Positions 10,101 through 17,257 of a stretch of DNA of 64,000 bases are shown piece by piece (within the stretch, counting starts at the first letter, position 1; each line of letters opens with the position of its first letter). Under the pieces are notes generated by a model, which saw only the letters and a program-made list of their open reading frames with translations, was not told the DNA's origin and searched no databases. The stretch lies in the NCBI GenBank assembly GCA_025201845.1, contig MU603953.1, forward strand, positions 123,344-187,343, written 5' to 3'. The translations under genes and the position numbers were made by a program. Source of the DNA: Martensiomyces pterosporus (taxonomy: Eukaryota > Kickxellomycota > Kickxellomycetes > Kickxellales > Kickxellaceae).

Positions 10101-10217
10101 GCTCAGGCCAAGGCGCTGCGACAAACCGGTTCCGACCAAGACCACGCATGAGCGAGCATTGCTAATGGCGTTATCTACGCTCTGAAATCCGCTGTCCAGG
10201 GTTGTTGTTTTGTACAT
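7161..10217 (-). CDS. Fusion of degenerate Hst3/Hst4-type sirtuin and RNF10/Mag2 RING ligase
   Basis: One uninterrupted 1018-codon frame. Residues about 20-285 resemble class I sirtuins of the Hst3/Hst4 type: VVLVGTGLS (25-33) stands for the Rossmann GAGIS, KLMRLYTDDVH (105-115) for the LLRLYTQNID block, two CxxC pairs (147/150 and 172/175) for the zinc site, and ADLLLVIG (218-225) for the second Rossmann strand. The TQN motif reads TDD, and the catalytic His of the usual HG is Arg (RG, 139-140), so deacetylation is unlikely. A Ser-rich linker (310-360) leads to the RNF10/Mag2 core: LNHLLNFTLP (369-378), FINANFRFAL (411-420), and a C3HC4 RING with ligands C458, C461, C473, H475, C478, C481, C499 and C502. 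RNF10 and Mag2 ubiquitylate 40S ribosomal proteins. The C-terminal part is poorly conserved. Confidence 0.85.
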   Translation of the reverse strand: MYKTTTLDSGFQSVDNAISNARSCVVLVGTGLSQRLGLSDITSDSSVQAFLDPSGQAAKEGCDQEAVATEADRVYSAISGFCGSLARAPQSSVRELVEFLVSSDKLMRLYTDDVHVAPLKPVHSADQEQALDLRTVFVRGCVSKFVCMTCTAKNPLTQAVLFKSMSSKEVVCEVCGAKGLMARHGGDPDGAFIADICNAKENAQIASDLADIDAGVRADLLLVIGAADDGASGDWAAIASKLSLSAAQTVVVSVSGALPSGIADTQSTVVVQCDAESFGSLWSDRTAATSADHAPHKGKVPGANGSRSTANSSDAAAFRMADLSLAESSSAAESSDERSQSQSSMSTSRSSAKRQGKGAKGRNKEKVNLNHLLNFTLPVRMPSPLPVVRPRRRVVDGVSSEKQAQVNKRTFINANFRFALKPRFWLNFMPIATRPDMQLKWEWIERVIMPVTGETVSCPICLSPPVAARVTKCGHVFCFPCVLRYLSMDSEKGADTKKCPICWEPIAGDDLLPVHFWTARYQSKIADGSASSSAEPMRHGPKDASDESSGLHAGTRVTMRLMKRLRGSTICLPRSTATLLFANGLGEHTKARDDGEKANSKLTFESYHFPWTFTKGALPFAKFMLADHEYCKGEYGRELVELEREKEEAAADIESQVFVESAIMHVEYAVKSAQTASPDDQQLESRARERQQRRPESKETSDAPAASSSTHPESNGTTTSTSAEEPHADDFFYFYQADDGQHIYMHPLHMRVLSHEYGSYAGLPDELEIRLRHSVESTITDEVRHRFRFLDHLSLRCDVIFVEPELKGLVSSKSADKFRSQLSHREKQHAARARHVALDEARSEALAAAAEAASASSGGIRYRSEWTRGGHDRFGEFLPASAYSGGKPDESSFPALSDSGASQRDSGAATPSNGNSNAAAAQPSSALWPRQPLPPSAASMVYNDIWEEFERSATGQADHEHGLDHYDGQDYDDEYYHINHSQGLDAKPGQLKIQTGKHKKDKSRIKLVLSGSSARRRR

Positions 10218-11254
10218 GATCTATATACTGACAGCGCGTACGTGTGTTGTTGCAGCAATACGAAGAGAGATGAAAGGCGAGAGAGGTAATGTAGAAACAG
10301 AGATATGGTACAGACAGACAAAAGAAAGTAATGTACAGCGGCGGTCTATCGAAAGAGAGAGGCGGAGGCTAGGTCAAGGCGACCGTAATTGCTCCGAGTT
10401 TGAGCTGAAAGATTGGGGTTGCAGAAATTTGCAAGAGCGGCAAGCGTCTTCCAAAACAGCGAGAAGGCGTTCAAGGCGGGTGTGTCCTACTGAAAGGATA
10501 AACGGTGGAAAAGCCTGTAGGTGATAGTAAAGACCCTGAGTGGAGAAGGAAGGGAAGAGGAGAAGGGTGGCCAGCTCTTTAAGCCGCAAGGCTCAAGGCG
10601 GGGCAGCACTGCCCGCGAGCAAGGGCTGGTGATTTGAGCGCTGCGGTTCTTCCCAGCCAATCGCCGCTGATTGGTCCAAAACGTGATGTGCTCCGAGCGA
10701 GCAGACGGATTCCTCCACACTCGTGCAGGAAAGGGGGTGAGAACCGCGGGAAAGGGGGGTTGTGCGCCAGTGCAGCTGAAGCCTAGGCACAGATGCTGCT
10801 GTGCGTGGTTGTGTGTTTATTCGATCCGCCCTCAAGTGGGATGCCCGTGCTGGAGAACGTGTTTGCAGCAAGTGCCTCAGCAGCATGCCGCGCTTCATTA
10901 TCATGTACATGCAATTGGCGAGGGCAGCGCGTGAGCAGGGCAGCTGCGATTGCTGGCGTGTTCTCTGTCTTGGTGTCCCTGGTTCACAGCAGACAGACAA
11001 GCGCTGCTGCAGTCCGAAAAGAACCTGGCTTGCGGGTCGTCGGTCGATCTCTGCATTGCGCAAGTGGATGGCTGTGCCGGTGATTGATGGCTCATCTAAC
11101 GGCGAGCCACCGGGAGCTTGCTGTCATCGCCCCAGCCTGCTGGACGGATAATGGTCCCACCTGCCTCTCTTCCCGCTTATCTTGCATCCTTTATTCTTCT
11201 ATTCTATATATTGGTCCCTTGTGTCTCTCTTGTGGCTGCTGCGAATTCGAACAA
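10218..11254. other. Divergent promoter region, sirtuin-RING gene and RUS gene
   Basis: About 1 kb between two divergent genes. No open frame here resembles a known protein. A purine-rich stretch near 10260-10390 probably is the leader of the minus-strand gene. A facing pair of CCAAT boxes (10657-10674) and a TATA-like CTATATATT near 11203 before the RUS gene are the only elements noted. Confidence 0.45.
10657..10674. promoter_or_regulatory. Inverted pair of CCAAT boxes
   Basis: CCAAT at 10657-10661 and its reverse complement ATTGG at 10670-10674, within a short near-palindrome (CCAATC and GATTGG around GCCGCT). CCAAT is the target of the HAP2/3/5 complex, whose HAP3 subunit is encoded at 50926. 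It lies between two divergent genes and could serve either. Confidence 0.4.
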
Positions 11255-12955
11255 ATGTATTTGCCGGGAGGTGCAAGGCTGTTGCGCAGAGATTGCCGGG
11301 TGCGCGCGCTGCTGCTGCCGTGGATGGCACGGGTGCAGCAAAGGCATGCTGGCAGCGCACCTAAGCGTGCCGCCAATACGCAGCCAGACAACAGTCAGGG
11401 CAGAGGCACAGCTCAGCCTCTGCTCCCTCAGTCGCAGCCACAGAGCTACAGCAAGATTGTTGTCAGGCAGGGCCAGCTAACGTCGACAATCAGCCTGCAT
11501 CGTGGATCGATTGCAACAGGAGACAGCACCCACGCAGCTGCCGGCACGGACGGAAGCGGAAGAGACGCTGAGGCATCACCAAGCGCACTGGAGTTCAAGC
11601 ATACATTCAAGGCGCCGCGCGTGCCGTTGCTTGGCGGGAATGACGGGCAAGCCACGCTCAGGCTATCTCGCCGGATAAAGGCATCTGCCGCCTCGGTCTT
11701 GCAAGCATTCCTGCCAACAGACTACAAAAACTCGGTTACTCCCGAGTACATACACTACACAAAATGGCAGTTTGTCCACAATACACTCGGGTCTGCGTCG
11801 GGGGTGCTCGCGACGCAAGCCATGCTGTATGCGATGGGGCTCGGCGCTGGAGCCCTGCCCCTGTCGGCTGCGATAAACTGGGTCATCAAGGATGGGTTTG
11901 GCCAGCTGGGCGGTGTCGCATACGCCACGATGGTTGGCCAGAAGTTCGACAGCGACCCAAAGCACCAAAGGTTCTGGTCGACGGTATGGCTTCAAAGCGC
12001 GACGTGGCTGGAGATGCTCACGCCGCTTGCTCCGCACATGTTCCTTCTTATCGGGTCTGTGGCCAACATTGGCAAGAACATCTCGTGGCTGGCAATGTCG
12101 GCAACAAAGGCGTCAATTAACAGGACGTTCTGTCGCAAGGAGAACCTGGGCGACCTCACAGCCAAATATGGATCGCAGGCTACGGCGGCTGGACTCCTGG
12201 GCACTGCGGCCGGCATCCTGATAGGCGCGACCATGGACGTGTCGATATACACCTTGCTTGTTGGCTTCATCCCGATCAGCCTGACCAGCGTTTGGGCCAA
12301 CTACAAGTCGCTGTCGTATGCGATTACACCGACACTGAACCTGGAGCGTGCGCAGCATATGGTTGGCGAGGCGATTGCTGTCAGCGACGGGATGCTCTCA
12401 TTCAGCCCCGCCCTGCTCAAGTCGCCGCGGCAAGCTTCGGCTGTTGAGCGGTTTATGCAAGAGGTGCACTGCATTTTGCCAACCGGCCAGCTTCCCGGCG
12501 TCGTTCTGTCGCCTCCCCTCAGCAAGCTTTGCGACGAACTGCCCACGCACAGAAATGCAGCTGGCAGCCAGGCTGCCATTGCGCAAATGGTTAGCGACGC
12601 ATTCGAGCAGCCGAACGCGCAGGTGAAGGAGAAATACTACATTGGCTATCTGCCGCAATCCACGAACCTCCGCTCTACAAACGGAAATCTGTACCTCTGG
12701 TTCAACATGCATGCTCTGAGTAGCGACATCCTCCTTGGATTCTACCACGCAATTGCATTCCGGCAACTTCTAGGCGCACACGCTGCGGCAGCCAGAGCCC
12801 CCGTGGACATTGAAGAGCTCAGAAGCAAGTCGCATGAGTTTGCACGGCGCACATTTGACGACTTCTGTTCTGCTGCCACGCAAAGCGGGTGGGATATTGG
12901 CACTGTGTACTTTGCCAAGCGGTCGAGGCTGGTGGACATTGACCCAACGCAGTGA
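11255..12955 (+). CDS. RUS family protein (DUF647)
   Basis: A 566-residue member of the ROOT UVB SENSITIVE/DUF647 family, membrane-associated proteins of poorly understood biochemistry, known best from plants where they act in UV-B response and vitamin B6-linked signalling. The conserved domain runs from about residue 150 (LPTDYKNSVTPEYIHYTKWQ) through GFGQLGGV, TVWLQSATWLEMLTPLAPH and NLGDLTAKYGSQ to ISLTSVWANYKSLSYA near 350, with several hydrophobic, Gly/Ala-rich segments that could span a membrane. I chose the ATG at 11255: upstream codons in the frame overlap a TATA-like stretch. The first 30 residues are Arg/Leu-rich with few acids, compatible with a mitochondrial presequence (inference). 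Confidence 0.88.
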   Translation: MYLPGGARLLRRDCRVRALLLPWMARVQQRHAGSAPKRAANTQPDNSQGRGTAQPLLPQSQPQSYSKIVVRQGQLTSTISLHRGSIATGDSTHAAAGTDGSGRDAEASPSALEFKHTFKAPRVPLLGGNDGQATLRLSRRIKASAASVLQAFLPTDYKNSVTPEYIHYTKWQFVHNTLGSASGVLATQAMLYAMGLGAGALPLSAAINWVIKDGFGQLGGVAYATMVGQKFDSDPKHQRFWSTVWLQSATWLEMLTPLAPHMFLLIGSVANIGKNISWLAMSATKASINRTFCRKENLGDLTAKYGSQATAAGLLGTAAGILIGATMDVSIYTLLVGFIPISLTSVWANYKSLSYAITPTLNLERAQHMVGEAIAVSDGMLSFSPALLKSPRQASAVERFMQEVHCILPTGQLPGVVLSPPLSKLCDELPTHRNAAGSQAAIAQMVSDAFEQPNAQVKEKYYIGYLPQSTNLRSTNGNLYLWFNMHALSSDILLGFYHAIAFRQLLGAHAAAARAPVDIEELRSKSHEFARRTFDDFCSAATQSGWDIGTVYFAKRSRLVDIDPTQ

Positions 12956-13366
12956 AATAAGCGGTAGCAAACGCCAGCAACAAAGCGCAGTGCTAGTCGT
13001 GTTTGGAGCAGTAGCCTTCAAATAGAGTTACTTCGCCTGCCCAGATGGCTAAAAGCCCTCTTATTTGGACAGGCGCGTAATGCAGAATGATTATATAGGT
13101 TCTGCATCACAACATGGGGCTGCATATCAGTAACATGTAATAAGCACCACGCTTCTTTCAGGAAGAGATATGGCACATGCAGCGCTTTGTGGTGTCAATG
13201 TGGAAGCTGCAAATGTGCGAGCAGAGCAGCTCTTGGGTATATGGCAAGGAGTGGAGGCTATTTAAAAATCGTGCGTGGGTTTTGGCATTTCTCCAGCTCT
13301 GCTTCCTTCTCCTGGCTGCCATCTGCATTTTTCTCTAAGGGCGAACGTATACAGCCACCAGCAGCA
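12956..13366. other. Intergenic between RUS and Sec14-like genes
   Basis: 411 bp between two plus-strand genes. It holds a perfect 8-bp inverted repeat (13080-13107, listed separately) and a pyrimidine-rich stretch just before the Sec14-like start. No RNA gene recognised. Confidence 0.4.
13080..13107. repeat. Perfect 8-bp inverted repeat with 12-nt AT-rich loop
   Basis: ATGCAGAA at 13080-13087 and its exact reverse complement TTCTGCAT at 13100-13107, separated by 12 bases containing TATATA. It lies about 125 bp past the RUS stop and 260 bp before the Sec14-like start. It could be a dimeric transcription-factor site, an RNA hairpin in a 3' untranslated region, or chance. Confidence 0.5.
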
Positions 13367-14800
13367 ATGCCCATATCACAATCCTCGGTCCTGAAAGAGT
13401 ATGCGACACGCACCCACCCCAGGGAGGGAACGCATGGCTACTTGACGCCAGAGGAGCAGCGCAAAGTGGCAAGGCTGTGGTCCCTTCTTCTGGGCTATTT
13501 GGACGCCGCAAAAGACAAGCCAGTCAAGGTGGCCGGCGAGCTCTGCCAAAAGATAGAGAGGGACTGGTCAGAGCTGGATGTCCACGAAGGGCTGAGCGAC
13601 GAGGATCCTGAAGAGGTGACCAGCAGGGCATGGAAATTCACCAAGGGAGACAGCGCCATCCGCCGCTTTGGCATCAGATCCAAGAAACCCAAGCTGAGTC
13701 GCCACGACCTCGCTCTTGACCGCCACGTCAACGAAACCACCCAGCAATACGTTGACCGCATCAGCGGGCGCCACGTGCCGCTCATCCCAGACAAGTTCTT
13801 TCCGTCATTCGAGCATCCAGACACGGAGACCAGAGACTTGCGCGACACCTTTTGGAGATCTGTTTCGTCCAAGGCTCATCCCGACATCTGGCTCCACCGC
13901 TATCTGCGCGCTGCCAGCTGGGACGTCGAGCGTGCATTCGCTAGCGTCAAAAGCGTTGTCGAGTGGCGTGCAGCCGAAGCACTGGACGTCTTGAACTACG
14001 AGGGCGAGGTCGGGTCTGGCCACGACGAGCTGCGGCTTGGGCTCTCGCGCCTTATCGGCAAGGACCGTCTGGGGTTCCCCCTAATGTATGTGAAGGTCAG
14101 GCGCATCATGCCGCGGCTCAGCGAGGGCTTTGTGTTCAAGCGGTATCTCATAACCATTTTCGAGGCAACCCAGACAGTCACGCGCAGCTATGGCCGCTCA
14201 ACGATGCTGTACGACTTCACCGGGTTCTCGATGGACAACACGCCGTTCCAGATGGTCCACTTCATGGTGTTTCTGGGCATGAAGCCGTACGCTGACACAT
14301 CGAGCGTGCTCATTCTGCTGGTCGACAACTGGCTGTTCACGAATTTTTGGAGCCTCATCCGCCCGTTCCTCGATGTCAACCTCAGCTCCCGCATCATATT
14401 TGCCAAGAACGTCGACGAGGTGAAGAGGTTTATCGACGAGGACCAGATCCCCGTCGAGCTTGGCGGCAGGAACACATTCTCCGTCGAGTTTGTGCCTCCA
14501 AGGGAGGGGGAGAATGCGCTGATGTTCGATATGGACGGCAGAAGGGATGCCGAGAAGAAATGGCGTCAGCGCGTTGCAGCTTTTGAGGAGGCCACAAAGG
14601 AATGGTGTGGCCAGCTTGCCGCCAGCAAGATGTCGAGCAACAGCAGCCTAGGACTCACGGACGCAGCTGCCCTCAAGCGCGATGCAGCTGCCAAAGAGCT
14701 GGCTGACTCGGAGGTCAACCTGTCCAAGTATGTGCGGGCGCGGAACATCTACGAGCGCCTGGGCATGGTTGACGAAGAAGGGTCGCTCAAGCTACCTTGA
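13367..14800 (+). CDS. Sec14-like CRAL-TRIO lipid transfer protein, Csr1/Sfh2-like
   Basis: A 477-residue protein with a CRAL-TRIO N-terminal helical domain (about 158-205, LHRYLRAASWDVERAFASVK) and a CRAL-TRIO lipid-binding domain (about 215-370). Recognisable blocks are GKDRLGFPLMYVKVRR, TMLYDFTGFSMDNT and the closing DEDQIPVELGG. The pattern YVKVR then FDFTGFS resembles yeast Csr1/Sfh2 more than Sec14 itself. Such proteins exchange phosphatidylinositol and other lipids between membranes and present them to lipid kinases. The N-terminal 150 residues and the C-terminal Lys/Ala-rich tail are less conserved. The ATG at 13367 was chosen because the frame upstream is Cys/Trp-rich and overlaps the pyrimidine-rich promoter. 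Confidence 0.88.
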   Translation: MPISQSSVLKEYATRTHPREGTHGYLTPEEQRKVARLWSLLLGYLDAAKDKPVKVAGELCQKIERDWSELDVHEGLSDEDPEEVTSRAWKFTKGDSAIRRFGIRSKKPKLSRHDLALDRHVNETTQQYVDRISGRHVPLIPDKFFPSFEHPDTETRDLRDTFWRSVSSKAHPDIWLHRYLRAASWDVERAFASVKSVVEWRAAEALDVLNYEGEVGSGHDELRLGLSRLIGKDRLGFPLMYVKVRRIMPRLSEGFVFKRYLITIFEATQTVTRSYGRSTMLYDFTGFSMDNTPFQMVHFMVFLGMKPYADTSSVLILLVDNWLFTNFWSLIRPFLDVNLSSRIIFAKNVDEVKRFIDEDQIPVELGGRNTFSVEFVPPREGENALMFDMDGRRDAEKKWRQRVAAFEEATKEWCGQLAASKMSSNSSLGLTDAAALKRDAAAKELADSEVNLSKYVRARNIYERLGMVDEEGSLKLP

Positions 14801-14960
14801 AGCCGCTGCTGATGCACGTGACCAGCATCCGATGTCACCACCCAAACCACCACTAGCAGCGGCCCTCTTGCAAGCTTCTCCGCCCTTCTTACTCTCCCTC
14901 TCTTGTTTCCCTTTTGGCTGGATTTCATTTACCAACACATACTCCTGCTGCTTTGACGAA

Positions 14961-16538
14961 ATGGTGGTGCTAACTGACAAGGACAAGAAGAGGCTCGCAG
15001 AGAAGCACACCAAGCTGCTCACCGAGCTCGTAAAGAAGCCGGAGAACTCGACCTGCGCTGATTGCGGTGCGCCTGGTAAGCAATCGACCTAAGTGTAGGC
15101 GCCTGCGTGCTTCTTGCTGCGAGCAGCCTTGGAGAGGAGCTTCCGCCTGGAGGCCATGGGGAATATTGGCATTCGCTGGCTCATCTGCGGATCTCCACCT
15201 TGGCAATTTGCAAATGCAGAGTGCAGCAGCTGCCGGTGCGCTGAGCACACATGATGCAGGCGGGGGCTCAGCGAGGCTAAAGTCAGACATGCCGTTCTAA
15301 CATGTAACATTGGTGTAGGGCCGCGCTGGGCATCGTGGAACCTGGGCGTGTTCTTGTGCATCCGGTGTGGCGGCTTCCATCGTCGGATTGGCACGCATAT
15401 TACAAAGGTGAAGTCCATCAGCCTGGACAACTGGACGCCCGAGCAAATCGAGCACTTCCGCAGAATCGGCAACCAGCGCGCAAATGCATTCTTCAACCCG
15501 CACCCCGATCGCCACCCGCCCCCGCGCTCAGACCGCGACATTGAGCGGTACATCCGCGACAAGTACGAGCGCCGCTTGTTTGTTGATACGCGCAACGGGA
15601 TCCCCGACCCCACACAGGAGAATGCGCCCTCTCCGCCAGAGGCCCCGAGATCGGGCGGATCGGTTGACGAGGCCACGGCTCTGACTCGTCTGCGCGAGAT
15701 GGGATTTGCCAATGTGCGTGAGAACCATGCGGCGCTCCAAAAGTTCGGCTTCGACGTCAGTGCTGCCGCCGCCTATTTGCGCGGCGACTCTGCGCCTGCC
15801 AAGCCCAAGATCTCGACGTCTGACCCCCGTGTTAAGCAGCTCCTTAACATGGGGTTTGATCATGCTGGACAGAACGTGCAGGCGCTGCTGCTGTGCAACG
15901 GAGATGTCAACCAGGCCATCGAGCTTTTGCTCAGCGACAATGCGCCTCCACGTGCCAGCTCTGCTGCACCTGCTGCAAAGCCTGTACCTGCTGTGCCGCC
16001 AAAGGCAGCGCCCACCGCTGCTGCCACTGACCTTCTGGAGGCTGATTTCTTTGGCAGTGCGCCTAGCACCTCTGCACAGCCTCTTGCTGCCGCCAAGCCC
16101 CAAGCTACCACTGCTGCTGCGACCAACAACTTGGACGACATGTTTGGGGGCCTCTCTCTAAGCGCTGCTGCGCCCGCCCCCGCTGCTGCTTCTGCTGCTG
16201 CTGCTCAGCCCGCGAACGACCTGTTTGGCGATTTTGGCGATTTCCTTTCGGCCGCACCCACAGCCGCCGCACCCGCCGCATCCACACAGACTGCAAGGCC
16301 CGCACAGGCTCCTGCTCAAGCACCAGCACCAGCACCAGCTGCGTCAACCACGTCTCCCCCTGCCCATGGCGGACAGTCCATGTTTGACAACGACTTCATC
16401 ATGTCGCTCTACTCCAAAGCCCCTCCCGCGAAACCAGCTGTCGCCACAAGCACTGGCGGATCGGGATTCCAAACATCTTCGTCCACAGGGCAGCAGAGCT
16501 CGAGCAACGCGTTTGGCGACCTCGACTTCTTCATGTAG
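14961..16538 (+). CDS. ArfGAP with two UBA domains; one intron
   Basis: Two exons, 14961-15075 and 15319-16538, encode 444 residues. The 243-bp intron starts GTAAGC, ends GTGTAG, has TTCTAAC about 20 bp before its end, and splits a Gly codon between the two zinc-ligand pairs. Splicing restores the ArfGAP finger: CADC, 16 residues, then CIRC, with the arginine finger region FHRRIGTHITKVKS and the typical SLDNWTPEQIEH. Two UBA domains follow (about 152-195 and 204-246), then a long Ala/Pro/Gln-rich tail with DLFGDFGDF and DLDFF patches that look like adaptor or clathrin-coat binding motifs. It should stimulate GTP hydrolysis by Arf at Golgi or endosomes, as Gts1/Age2/SMAP proteins do. A single UBA is usual in Gts1; two are seen here. 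Confidence 0.9.
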
Positions 16539-17257
16539 ACTGTCTCGCATGATCACATATGCCTCTTACACTTTTCCGTATCTCCCAATACCAATCTAGC
16601 AACAAAATGTGCCATCTGGGATATCTGCGGTTCGCGAGCCACAGCCACGCGCCGCTCGCTGCTGCCTGCTTTTGTGTCTGGGCCAGGCACGAGTCGATCG
16701 CCACGCCGCACATAAAATTTTTTAAACAGGGCTCTGCGGCTTCTCGTTGCCGCCTCAGTGCGGCAGCTGGACGGAGCCCTTGAGCACGACAAGCATCTGC
16801 TCTAAAAGAACCTTGCACCCCCACTTTTTTTCTTCTCCCACACAGCCTACTTTCGATTTTTCTCTTATAGTCTGGCGTTTACTGCTCGGATTTCCTGTAT
16901 TTAGAAGGTAAGGCAACAAACACTACTGATTGCGCGCGTGTAGAGCAGTTATCGATGGCCTTTGGCTGCTCTGCGAGAGGCTTTTTCGCAGCCTGCAATT
17001 CGCAAGCTCTAATTGACGTGCTTCTTTCCCTTGCGGGCTGGGTGTAGATTCCGACTCGTTCGCTGAAGAAGGCACATTTTCTCTTTTTCATTCTAAAAGG
17101 ACGCGGACTACGTGCCATTTTGAATGTGTATACGCCTTTGTTATACAGCAATCCGCGAACGTAGCTCACACGAACTCTGTCGACCTTTATTCTAGACAGA
17201 CACAAAAGACCTTTTCACACGGAACTTTAGCTCTCATATCCATTCCAGCCATCCGCC
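16539..17257. other. Intergenic: ArfGAP 3' region and eIF5B promoter
   Basis: About 720 bp. A T-rich pyrimidine stretch near 16826-16865 precedes the eIF5B leader. No additional gene is convincing; a minus-strand open frame over 16879-17205 is basic and unlike any family I know. Confidence 0.4.

Noticed and set aside
15089..15712. 207-codon minus-strand frame across the ArfGAP intron
   Set aside because: It overlaps a well-supported splice and the ArfGAP exon on the other strand; no family match.
16950..17010. GGCCTTTGGCTGCT stretch with slight resemblance to the start of U2 snRNA
   Set aside because: The match does not continue into the conserved U2 branch-recognition sequence.
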